DNA of 64,000 bases from Lignipirellula cremea (GTDB lineage Bacteria; Planctomycetota; Planctomycetia; Pirellulales; Pirellulaceae): positions 5,251,001 through 5,315,000 of the forward strand of contig NZ_CP036433.1 in assembly GCF_007751035.1 (NCBI RefSeq), given 5' to 3'. Shown here piece by piece: positions 1 to 8,076 of this stretch. The first letter of the stretch is position 1, and every line of letters starts with the position of its first letter. The position numbers and the translations under genes were made by a program. The notes beneath the pieces are model-generated. The model saw only the letters and a list, made by a program, of their open reading frames with translations, was not told the DNA's origin and searched no databases.

Positions 1-429
1 GCGAAGCCGGATCAGGCGGAATTGTTCCAGCAGTTTGAGAAAACCCTTTCCGGCGCCCGGCTTGTCGGCAACTTTACCGTGACGGGAAAAGACACCGACA
101 AATTGCGGAAGGAAGAATACGTGATCACCAGCGTCACCAAGTTAGACGAAGGCGACTACTGGCTGTTCAAAGCGAGAATCAAATATGGCGAGCATGACCT
201 TGAAGTGCCAATGCCGCTGCAGGTGAAGTGGGCAGGCGACACCCCCGTGATCACCCTCGACGAAGTCAAGATTCCCGGCCTGGGCACGTTCAACTCGCGC
301 GTGGTGATCGAAAACGGCAAGTATGCGGGCACCTGGACCCACGGCAAAGTCGGCGGCCACCTGTTTGGCGTGATTGTTCCCCTGGACGAGAACAAAGAGA
401 AGCCGGCCAAAGATTCGGAAACGAACTAA
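1..429 (+). CDS. hypothetical protein, 3' end only
   Basis: The frame is open from the first base of the window (it begins Ala-Lys-Pro-Asp-Gln-Ala-Glu) and stops at 427-429, so the gene very likely starts upstream and about 142 C-terminal residues are visible. The visible part alternates short hydrophobic and charged stretches like a beta-rich fold; repeated glycine and aspartate turns support this. No catalytic motif, membrane segment or known family was recognised. The C-terminus is charged (Lys/Glu/Asp) and looks like a true end. An internal TTG at 22 could serve as a start, but no Shine-Dalgarno sequence precedes it, so I prefer a truncated longer gene. Function unknown. Confidence 0.6.
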   Translation, partial: AKPDQAELFQQFEKTLSGARLVGNFTVTGKDTDKLRKEEYVITSVTKLDEGDYWLFKARIKYGEHDLEVPMPLQVKWAGDTPVITLDEVKIPGLGTFNSRVVIENGKYAGTWTHGKVGGHLFGVIVPLDENKEKPAKDSETN

Positions 430-766
430 CCCGACGGTTCGGGAAACTTTGGTCGAAAGAAACGGGCCAACCGCCTGGTCAGGGGCATACCCACACGCTG
501 CAGAGCGCGCCCTGAACAGGCGGCCATTAGGGGTTGCGCAAAGCTGCAGCGTGCGCACGCAGAAAACGTGGTATATTTTTGTCTGGCGTCGATGTCGAAA
601 ACATTGGAGAATGTAGGGGCCAATCGCCCTGTACCGGTTATCTGACTCGGCAAACTCGGGCAGGGCATCGTGGAAAGTCGCCTGATTCGTCCCGCCTGCC
701 CCCCACATCTGCTTGCCGCTGAAGAAGAATCGGAAACCTGGAACAAGCCCGGAAGGCGTAGCTCAA
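430..766. other. intergenic region with a dyad and a -10-like box
   Basis: 337 bases without a gene. A perfect 12-base palindrome, GCGTGCGCACGC, lies at 549-560, and a TATATT box at 572-577, which could be the -10 of a promoter for the downstream LRR-PDZ gene; no good -35 lies at the right distance. The palindrome just upstream would suit a regulator site, but this is only inference. Confidence 0.3.
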
Positions 767-1930
767 ATGACCACCATGATTTTTTCCTTTCGCCGCTGCC
801 TTAGCCGGGGAATGCTGGCTGCCGCCTGTCTGCTGGCGACGCTGCCCGGGACTTTACGGGCGGCCGAGGACGAAGCGCCGGCGAAGCCGACAGCCGAAAG
901 TCTCGATCGCTGGGTGCACAACCTGGACGCCGACGAATACAGCATTCGCGAAGGCGCCATGCAGCAGCTTCTTTCGGCGGGACCGGCCGCGATCGAACCG
1001 CTGTCGGCCGCGTTGCCCGAGGGAAATCTCGAAGTCGCCAGCCGTGGCGTTTATGTGCTGGGCGTGCTGGCGCTCGACAAACGGACGGAGACTGCCGATT
1101 CGGCGATGAGCGCACTGGAGAAACTCGCCGCGAGTCAGACCAGCCCGGTCTCCGGACGGGCCGCCGGCAAGCTCCTGCAGATCGGCGAGCTGCGCCGTGA
1201 AAATGCGATTACCGAACTCCATGCATTGGGCGCCGAGGTGCATCGCGGTTTTCAGCAGATGGGACTTGGCGGAGCGGCAGAACTGGTCGTCAAAATCGAG
1301 ATTGGCGCCAAATGGGAAGGGGACGACAACGACCTGCGTCGCCTGGTCTGGCTGAGCGATGTGCAGCAGTTGACCTTCAACTCGAAACGGGTCGGCGATG
1401 CGGGCCTGCAGTATCTGGCCAATCTAAGCGGCATTACCAACCTGGAGATCAAGCGGGCTTCGATCACCGATAATGGCCTCGCTCCGCTGGCGAAAATGAA
1501 AGGCTTGCGGATGCTGTCGATCTACTACACGCCTGTCGGCGACGGTTCCCTCACGCATTTGACGGGCATCACTTCGGCCGCCGAAATCAAACTGTTTGGC
1601 ACCAAAATCAGCGATGACGGCGCCGAGAAGCTGGCGGCCGCCCTGCCAAATGCCCGCATTGACCATCGCCGGGGCGGCTTTCTCGGAATCGGCTGCCAAC
1701 CGCACGACGAAGGTTGCCAGGTCGCCATTATTCATCCCGGCAGTGCGGCCCAGAAGGCCGATCTGCGCATCGGCGATGTGATCGTCCTTTATGAAAAGCA
1801 GCCGGTCAAAGATTTCGAGAACCTGACCCTGCTCATCGCCGAGAACGCCGCCAATGAAGAGGCCGTTATCGAGGTCCTTCGCGGCGAGGAGCGTATGACC
1901 AAAAAGATCCTGCTGGGCGAGTGGGAATAG
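767..1930 (+). CDS. secreted leucine-rich-repeat and PDZ domain protein
   Basis: About 387 residues. The start at 767 (ATG ACC ACC ATG) is chosen because it places a classic signal peptide at the N-terminus (Arg-rich n-region, hydrophobic core, cleavage near LRAAE); an upstream in-frame start at 713 would bury it. A GGAAGG lies about 12 bases upstream. After the signal come helical HEAT-like repeats (about residues 40-150), then four leucine-rich repeats with the spacing L..L..L.I....I.D.GL, and finally a PDZ domain (starting around GFLGIG, containing G.AA..A.L..GD.I). PDZ domains bind C-terminal peptides, and LRRs are protein-binding, so a periplasmic or surface scaffold is likely. No protease triad is present, so this is not a DegP-type enzyme. 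Partner unknown. Confidence 0.85.
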   Translation: MTTMIFSFRRCLSRGMLAAACLLATLPGTLRAAEDEAPAKPTAESLDRWVHNLDADEYSIREGAMQQLLSAGPAAIEPLSAALPEGNLEVASRGVYVLGVLALDKRTETADSAMSALEKLAASQTSPVSGRAAGKLLQIGELRRENAITELHALGAEVHRGFQQMGLGGAAELVVKIEIGAKWEGDDNDLRRLVWLSDVQQLTFNSKRVGDAGLQYLANLSGITNLEIKRASITDNGLAPLAKMKGLRMLSIYYTPVGDGSLTHLTGITSAAEIKLFGTKISDDGAEKLAAALPNARIDHRRGGFLGIGCQPHDEGCQVAIIHPGSAAQKADLRIGDVIVLYEKQPVKDFENLTLLIAENAANEEAVIEVLRGEERMTKKILLGEWE

Positions 1931-1985
1931 CCGCCGCGCCCGCCCGGGTCGTCTTGCACGCCGGGCCTGGACAGCCTGCCAGCGG

Positions 1986-4217
1986 TTACAGATCAAACCG
2001 AAAGGTGCGCGACAGGTAACGCCAGACACGCGGCCCGATCGGCCGCCAATCGGCGTGGATCTTCGCCTGTCCACGGACGCCGATCTGCAGCAGGTCGGCC
2101 GACTCAAGCGTGGCCTTTGCCTGGTAGTGGGTCGTGATCGGCCGTGCTACGCCGGATTCGTCGGTTGTTGTTTCGATGTCCCCTCCGGCCTGAGTCGACA
2201 GGCTGGCTGGCGTCTGGTCGACGTTAATCTCGGCGATCTCGCGGATTTCAGAACGGAACGTCTGGCCGGGCAAACTATCAAACTGGATCGATACGATCTG
2301 GCCTGGCCGCACATAGGGCGTGTCGTTCTGGTTGATCAGCAGCACCGCTTCCAGCTTTTCCGCGTCGCCCACAATGCATACCAGGTCGCCCACCTGCAGC
2401 AGGGCGTTCTGGTTCTCCGGGTCCAGCGGGGCGCCGCTCCAGGAAGGCAAGCCTTCCTCATGGCGGTCAGGCCGTTCCGGCGGCGGCAGCACCATTCCCT
2501 GCCGGGGCGATTTGAGCACCAGCTGGTCCAACTGGCGCTGCTGCTGCGTGATTGCACGCTCAATCGTGTCCAGCCGTTCTTTCAGATTGGCCAGCTGCAG
2601 ACCTGCTTTGTCGTCAGAGAATCGACGCCGGAGCATGCTGCTTTTGTCGGCCTCCAGTTCGCTCCGTCGCGCGTGCAGGTTTGCGATCTTGAGCTCGACA
2701 TCGAGGTTTTCTAACTCCAGGATCGTATCACCCTGTTCGACATGGGCGCCCGGACGGGCGGCGACTTTCGCAATCACGCCCGGCTGGGTGACGTACACCA
2801 GCGCTCCCTGCAGCGGCTGCACTTCCAGCGGGCAGGCTATGTAATGCGGCGCCGGAGCAAACCAGACGGCAATCAGCAGGGCGACCAGAACGACCGCGCT
2901 TGTCGCAGCTTGCCAGCGTTTCACTTGTTTGAGACTCCCAGGTTGGCGAAAAAAGCGATATACCGTCATGACAGGCTGGGCAATCATCCCGATGACGCCG
3001 ACCAGCCCGAACAAACGGCCCAGGTTCTTCAGGCCATAAGGTTCCAGCGTTTTGGTGACGAACATCAAAATAGAAAACACCACGACCCACCGATACAAAT
3101 ACGACGCCACGGAATACGCGGCGATCAGCGCCCGATGACGCTGGGGCAGGTACGGGTCGGGCTGCGGTTCGATCCCCAGGCATACAAAAAACAGGAACCG
3201 CCGCAGCAGGTCGCCTGCCTTTTGTCGCAGGTTGGGAATCTCCGCCAGGTCGGCCAGAATGTAGTAACCGTCGAAGCGAAGCAGCGGGTTGCCGTTAAAC
3301 ATGAGCGTACTGATCGAACAGACAAACATCACCCTCAGGCAAAGCATGCTCAGCATGCCGCCCGGTTCGCTGCCCCACCAGAGCAGCGTGGCAATCGAGG
3401 CCAGCGTGAGTTCGACATACATGCCGGCCGCGCCGATCGCCGCCCTGCGCCACTTGCTTTCCAGTAGCCAGGAATCAGAAACATTGCAGTACAAAGCCGG
3501 CGTAAACACCAGCAGCATGAAGCCCATCTCATGGCACTCGCCGCCAAAACGCTTGCAGGCCAGGCCGTGGCCGAACTCATGCAGAACCTTCACCGCGGCC
3601 ATCGTCAAGGCAATCGCCAGCCAGTTGCCCGGACCAAAAAACTCATGGAACGTCGGCATCCTCGCCAGGAAATCACCGTAGTTGACGGCCAGAGTCAGCA
3701 AGGCGCAAATTCCCAGCAGGCAGGCCATCGATACGGCCCGGCCGGTAAAGAACCAGCGGGTATAAGGGTAAAGGAAATTCAAGATCCAGTCGGGATCAAT
3801 GCCTTTCCAGCGGATTGCGAAGATATTGGTGAGCAGACCCATCCATTTTTTGCGGCGTTCTTTTTTGGCTCTTTCGTACAGCCGCCAGCCTTGGACGGGG
3901 GATTCGCTGATCACCAGGCCGCGCTGATGCAGCGAGCCCAGGAACTGCTGCAGGTCTTCGTATTTGATCCTCTCCGCGATGAACCGCTTCTCGTACCGCT
4001 TTTTCAGTTCCTCCAGGCTGATCCGGCCGTCGAGCTGCATCAGGAGAAAGTACTCTTCTTCGTGCAGTCGCGAATACTTGAGGCCGATCGGCTCTTTGAT
4101 CACCCAGAACGGTTTCCCCTGGTATCGATGTCGCCGCGCGGTCAGATCGGACCGTCGGCGCACCGGCACCGGCCGGGTACGGCTTTCCACCAGGCTGTCA
4201 ATGAACGTCGACGACAT
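1986..4217 (-). CDS. PqqD-like/site-2 protease (M50)/HlyD fusion membrane protein
   Basis: 743 residues, last gene of a three-gene minus-strand operon. Domains in order: a PqqD-like winged-helix segment (about 50-105), multiple membrane segments (about 155-450), an M50 site-2 protease signature HEFGH at 213-217 with the second motif NPLLRFDG at 310-317 supplying the catalytic Asp, then after the last membrane segment (about 438-455) a biotinyl-lipoyl-like HlyD module (about 468-505), a coiled-coil hairpin and a second beta-barrel half. Both M50 motifs are intact, so the protease is probably active. Such proteins are annotated as peptide zinc metalloprotease proteins; PqqD-like domains bind leader peptides in RiPP systems. 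Inference: an inner-membrane unit recognising, trimming and handing on a secreted polypeptide. Substrate unknown. Confidence 0.88.
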   Translation of the reverse strand: MSSTFIDSLVESRTRPVPVRRRSDLTARRHRYQGKPFWVIKEPIGLKYSRLHEEEYFLLMQLDGRISLEELKKRYEKRFIAERIKYEDLQQFLGSLHQRGLVISESPVQGWRLYERAKKERRKKWMGLLTNIFAIRWKGIDPDWILNFLYPYTRWFFTGRAVSMACLLGICALLTLAVNYGDFLARMPTFHEFFGPGNWLAIALTMAAVKVLHEFGHGLACKRFGGECHEMGFMLLVFTPALYCNVSDSWLLESKWRRAAIGAAGMYVELTLASIATLLWWGSEPGGMLSMLCLRVMFVCSISTLMFNGNPLLRFDGYYILADLAEIPNLRQKAGDLLRRFLFFVCLGIEPQPDPYLPQRHRALIAAYSVASYLYRWVVVFSILMFVTKTLEPYGLKNLGRLFGLVGVIGMIAQPVMTVYRFFRQPGSLKQVKRWQAATSAVVLVALLIAVWFAPAPHYIACPLEVQPLQGALVYVTQPGVIAKVAARPGAHVEQGDTILELENLDVELKIANLHARRSELEADKSSMLRRRFSDDKAGLQLANLKERLDTIERAITQQQRQLDQLVLKSPRQGMVLPPPERPDRHEEGLPSWSGAPLDPENQNALLQVGDLVCIVGDAEKLEAVLLINQNDTPYVRPGQIVSIQFDSLPGQTFRSEIREIAEINVDQTPASLSTQAGGDIETTTDESGVARPITTHYQAKATLESADLLQIGVRGQAKIHADWRPIGPRVWRYLSRTFRFDL

Positions 4218-4268
4218 AGAAAGGAACAGCCAGGCTGAATACAGTGAGAAGAAAAAAGGAGGGAAGAC

Positions 4269-5228
4269 CTACCGGGGACTGGCCGACTGGTCAAACCGCA
4301 ATTCGGCCGGCAAGGGAAGCTGGCGGGCGTTGATCTCCAGGGTCATGGACGCCGTCATGCCCGGCAGCAGGACCCAGAACTTTTTCCCCGCGGCCGTTAT
4401 CTGGTGATTGTCCACTTCGGCCCACACGCGGAAATCGCCGTTCGGTTCAATCTCGGAAGCGGCATAGCTGATCGTGCAGTTTTCAATCACCACGGAGCGC
4501 TGTCCAGAGAACCGCACGGTAATCGTGGCTGTTGCGCCCAGTACGTCGCTGGGGGTAAACGCGTTTTCGCTGACGAAGCCTTCGACCCGCAAACGCTCCA
4601 GCGGAACAAAGCGGACGATCGGCTCGCCCAACTGGACCCATTCGCCCTGATCCTTGTACACCTGCGCAATGATCCCGTTCCGCGGGGCGAGAATCGTGCG
4701 TTCGGCCACGTCGCTGGAGGCCAGTTCGACTTCGGCTTTTTTCTTATCCCGTTCATGCTCTGCAATCAGCAGTTCGCGGTTGGCCAGTTTTACCTGCAGC
4801 TCGGCGTGCTTCATCTGCAGCCAGGCTTTTTTAAGCTCGATCGCCGACACGGCCTTTTCGGCTCGCTGGGAGACTTCGATCATTTGCTGATGCTCAAACG
4901 TGCTGACCTGGGCCGAGTATTCCGCGGCCGTCACCCGGGTGGCGTCGGTCGCCTCTTTTTCCGCCGCGCTCAGATCAAACTGGGCGATCGCCAGCCTCCG
5001 CTTTGCGTCGTTCAGTTCAATCTCGGCCAGCAGATCGTCTTTGGAGACTTCCGCGCCCAGGCGATGCGGCAGTTTCCGCAGTACGCCGGCCCGCTGCGAG
5101 GGAATGTCGATTTCATCAATCGCGGCAACCAGGCATCGCTCCAGCGTGATGGAAGAAACGATGCCGTCGTCGCCGGGCGGCGCAGCAACGGCAGCGCTTA
5201 GCAACAGGGCGGCAAAAGGCAGATACAT
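4269..5228 (-). CDS. HlyD-family periplasmic adaptor (membrane fusion protein)
   Basis: 319 residues from the ATG at 5228, chosen because CGGAG lies about six bases upstream and a signal peptide (MYLPFAALLLSAAVAAP) then begins the protein; a longer version starting 12 codons earlier lacks these advantages. It has a split lipoyl domain, a long alpha-hairpin coiled coil (roughly residues 70-165, rich in Ala/Glu/Lys) and a beta-barrel domain, the usual periplasmic adaptor plan for RND and type 1 exporters. It sits 51 bases upstream of the M50-HlyD gene and downstream of the GAF-HlyD gene on the same strand. Membrane fusion proteins normally bridge an inner-membrane transporter and an outer-membrane TolC; neither is encoded nearby, so its transporter may be the M50 protein or lie elsewhere. 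Confidence 0.87.
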   Translation of the reverse strand: MYLPFAALLLSAAVAAPPGDDGIVSSITLERCLVAAIDEIDIPSQRAGVLRKLPHRLGAEVSKDDLLAEIELNDAKRRLAIAQFDLSAAEKEATDATRVTAAEYSAQVSTFEHQQMIEVSQRAEKAVSAIELKKAWLQMKHAELQVKLANRELLIAEHERDKKKAEVELASSDVAERTILAPRNGIIAQVYKDQGEWVQLGEPIVRFVPLERLRVEGFVSENAFTPSDVLGATATITVRFSGQRSVVIENCTISYAASEIEPNGDFRVWAEVDNHQITAAGKKFWVLLPGMTASMTLEINARQLPLPAELRFDQSASPR

Positions 5229-5331
5229 GGAGACTCCGCTGCTTTCCAGGGAACGCGGTAGCAAGAACTCGCTACGCGTCCGGTCGTTGGTGGAAAAGGG
5301 CCAGGCGACAAAGGCGCCTCAGGCCAGCTGC

Positions 5332-7410
5332 TTAGAACAGGACGTTTTCCTGCACCCATTCCAGCATTTCATGGAACAGAACATAACCCAGCGAGCGACG
5401 ACCGCAGTACACTTCCGCAGTGACGCTGGCGCCGGGGCGAGGGTTTTCAATCGGTCGCGGGGAGCCGTTGACATCGATCTCCACCCGCACTTTGACCGCA
5501 TGGCCGACTTCAGGATACATGGCGGCGACAGGTTCGATCTCTTTCACCGTGCCGGTGCGTCGGGTGCTGGGATCGCTCGACAGCACATAATCGACCCGCA
5601 GCGGCGCGTCGGCTTCCTGCTCGCGCTGCGCCCGAGCGACATGGCCGATCCGTTTCTCCGGCATCAGCAGTTCCAGTCGCCAGGGTTTTTTGGCGTCGGC
5701 GATGGTCAACAGCCGCTGCCCCGCGGCGACGGGCCTGCCATCGAGCAGACGGACCACATCCCACGTAACGATCTGGCCGGCCGCAGGGCTGACCAGGCGG
5801 AGGGAGTTGATTTTTTTGCGCACCAGCGCCAGCTGGGTGTTGGCGTGTTCCTGATGGGATCGGGCGCGGCTTTGCTCGCTCGATAAACGGTGCCGGTCGT
5901 CGTCGCTCAGGCCGCGACGGAGCAGCTCGCGATGGATCGACTGCAGTTCCTGCTCGCTGGACTGGCTCTCGCCCAGCAGCCGCTCTTCTTCCAGCAGGAG
6001 GTCCGGATTGTCGAGCTCCAGCAGCAACTGCCCCTGCGTGACGTAATCTCCCGTTTTCACATGCAGCGAATTCACGACTCCATCGGTCTGGGCGAACAGC
6101 TCCCGTTTCTCTACCGGCTGCAGGGCTCCACGAGCCTCCAGGTTGAAGTCGGCCGGAACCAGCCACAGGATCAAAATGGCGGCCAGCACCGCGGTGCTGG
6201 CGGCGATCGTTTTGGGCAAGGTCTTCGCTTTGATCAGCCAGGATGCATTGCCCAGGGCGCGCCAGACCGGCAGCAGAAAGAGCCGGCTATGCTCCAGGGC
6301 GTTCGCCAGGGCGAGTGCTCCCTGCCGGGCGACAAACTCAATCTGGGCCGTCGTTTGCGGGTCGTTGAGGACGGCTTCATCTTCGACGACCAGGGCCCCA
6401 AAAATTTCGCCCTGGTCCAGTTCCGGCGGTTCTTCTTCGTTGGGACGACCTTGCTCGCGGGGCGGAGCCGGCCTGCGGAGTGGAATGACGATGACCGTCT
6501 TCGACGAGGTTTCGTCGGAATAAACATCAAGCGCTTCGGTGAGCGCTTCCTGCAGGGCCGTCTCGATCTGCGGCGGCAAATTATCGAATTCGCCGCGGTA
6601 CCATAAAGGCTCGCCAGCGGCCGTAACGCACTTCGCCAGGGCCGCCAGACGGGTCGCCACGTTCGACCGGCGATCAATTTCGTCCTGCCCGCTGACGGCG
6701 GCGACGCGCATGCCCGTTCCGTGATTCAGCGTGACGCTGACCCGGCTGGCCCCAATCAATCGTCGGGCTTCGTTGGCCAGGGTGTAGGCGGTCAGGTTGC
6801 TATCGATGCTCTGATGGACGAGTTCGACAAACTGCTGGCGATCACTCCAGCTTTCTTGCGATTTCTGGATTTGTCGCACCTGGCGTGTGCGATACCACTC
6901 CCCCGCCATGTCGGTAACGCGGCTGAGGAACCGCAAGTAGTCGGGCGAATCGTCCGAAGGCGGCGCTGGCCCCACCAGCACTTCGACGACCCCGCGACAG
7001 GCCCCGTCATGCATCATGGGGGCGGCCAGCAGCGAACCTGTCTGACTGGCGTCGCTTTTCAGGGCGGCGCCAAGCGGTTCGCCGCGAGTGGTAACCGCCT
7101 GCAGCAGTTCCGCACGGCTCTTGCGAAAGCTCTCGTCTTCCGTCGCTTTGAAGTCGCCCCGTTCATACGCCGGAGCCACCGTGCCGTCGTCCTGGAAGAC
7201 CCAGAACACGCCGTACTCGCCCCTGATGGCCGAAGTGGCCAGGGCCAGGAACTGCGGGTAGAAAATCTCCGGATCGGCTTCCGACTTGACCAGGCCGACA
7301 ATCTCCTGGACAACCTGCCGAATCTGTTCTTGTTGAGGCACAATCACCGTGGCAGCGCCTGACCTTGGTAAGAATTTGCTGCTGAAAGAGGAAGTATTCA
7401 GTCTACCCAT
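5332..7410 (-). CDS. tandem-GAF and HlyD fusion membrane protein
   Basis: 692 residues, first gene of the three-gene operon. Residues about 30-180 and 195-375 look like two GAF-type sensory domains: alternating beta strands with patterns such as PMMHDGACRGVVEVLV and GALVVEDE, followed by the typical final helix. A single membrane segment follows at about 401-419 (ILILWLVP), then a lipoyl/HlyD half (about 428-470), an alpha-hairpin and a C-terminal beta domain. This gives a cytoplasmic sensor joined through the membrane to a periplasmic adaptor. GAF domains bind small ligands or cyclic nucleotides; the ligand cannot be read from the sequence. The start at 7410 is uncertain, because no clear ribosome site precedes it and GTG codons about 22 codons in are possible. 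Placement with the next two genes implies one complex. Confidence 0.85.
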   Translation of the reverse strand: MGRLNTSSFSSKFLPRSGAATVIVPQQEQIRQVVQEIVGLVKSEADPEIFYPQFLALATSAIRGEYGVFWVFQDDGTVAPAYERGDFKATEDESFRKSRAELLQAVTTRGEPLGAALKSDASQTGSLLAAPMMHDGACRGVVEVLVGPAPPSDDSPDYLRFLSRVTDMAGEWYRTRQVRQIQKSQESWSDRQQFVELVHQSIDSNLTAYTLANEARRLIGASRVSVTLNHGTGMRVAAVSGQDEIDRRSNVATRLAALAKCVTAAGEPLWYRGEFDNLPPQIETALQEALTEALDVYSDETSSKTVIVIPLRRPAPPREQGRPNEEEPPELDQGEIFGALVVEDEAVLNDPQTTAQIEFVARQGALALANALEHSRLFLLPVWRALGNASWLIKAKTLPKTIAASTAVLAAILILWLVPADFNLEARGALQPVEKRELFAQTDGVVNSLHVKTGDYVTQGQLLLELDNPDLLLEEERLLGESQSSEQELQSIHRELLRRGLSDDDRHRLSSEQSRARSHQEHANTQLALVRKKINSLRLVSPAAGQIVTWDVVRLLDGRPVAAGQRLLTIADAKKPWRLELLMPEKRIGHVARAQREQEADAPLRVDYVLSSDPSTRRTGTVKEIEPVAAMYPEVGHAVKVRVEIDVNGSPRPIENPRPGASVTAEVYCGRRSLGYVLFHEMLEWVQENVLF

Positions 7411-7604
7411 TCCGCCAGGAAATGCGAACTACTTCCGGGGGATTCAGCGGTCAGCTGCCAGGGCGGCTCCTTATAATTCGCAAATCCGACCCACCTGACG
7501 TCCCTTCACGTCCGTAACCAACGCCATCGCCAGCGATTGGCTGCCCAGGCATCGTCAAACGGCTTCCAAATTCCGTCGCGAAGGCGGCGGCTACTAGCGC
7601 GCCG

Positions 7605-7658
7605 TTAGGAACGCGGGAAAAATAATTTCGGTATTTTTCTCGACAGGAACCACGAAAC
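7605..7658 (-). repeat. partial copy of the dispersed repeat (copy C)
   Basis: Reverse-complemented, this stretch reads GTTTCGTGGTTCCTGTC...CCGAAATTATTTTTCCC...TTCCTAA, matching the terminal 55 bases of copies A and B. It lies inverted relative to copy A, about 130 bases away, giving an arrangement like the one at 33.6-34.0 kb. Confidence 0.55.
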
Positions 7659-7789
7659 CTGAGCAGCCCAAGCCGGCTGATCCTGTGAGCCGAACGCGCT
7701 AGCGTCGGGCCGTTCTTCGGAATGAGTTCTTCGGTTTTTGTATAACAGCGATGACGTTCAACTTTTACGTATGCTTCACCTGGTGATCA

Positions 7790-8000
7790 AACCGCCAATC
7801 TCTCCTGCAACGGCTGGAAGATAAAATGAGCGGGTTGAAAAATCGGCATCGCGGAAAAGGGGAACTCACGCAAAGGCGCGAAGGCGCAAAGAAGGAGGAA
7901 GAGGTGTGAGAAGGAATTCGCCACGACCCTTGTGGATGTCGCGTTTCCGATTCCTGCCAAACGGGAAAAATCGCCGAAGTTATTTTCCCCCGATTCCTTA
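7790..8000 (+). repeat. dispersed intergenic repeat, copy A
   Basis: About 211 bases that align, by eye, with the reverse complement of 33584-33786. Conserved blocks include ACCGCCAATC, GCGGGTTGAA versus GCCGGTTGAA, CTCACGCAAAGGCGC (7865 onward), GAGGTGTGAGAA, GATGTCGCGTTTC and GCCGAAGTTATTTTCCCC. Identity looks like roughly 70-80% over the length. It lies between genes and codes for nothing obvious. Confidence 0.75.
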
Positions 8001-8076
8001 GCGGGCTGGAGAGCCGCCGGTTCCTGGTGGAGTCCGGCGGCAGGAGTGCAGCAAAAGTCGCCCTCAAGCAACCGGT

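Larger units (their letters stand above)
7411..8076. other. gene-free repeat-bearing region
   Basis: 666 bases between the GAF-HlyD gene and the peroxidase gene, both on the minus strand. I see no believable coding frame. It holds a full copy of a dispersed repeat (7790-8000), a partial inverted copy (7605-7658) and a short TTCGG...TGTATAACA motif (about 7730-7748), all of which recur around 33.6-34.0 kb. Any promoter for the GAF-HlyD operon should lie at 7411-7500, but no convincing -35/-10 pair was found there. Confidence 0.6.
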
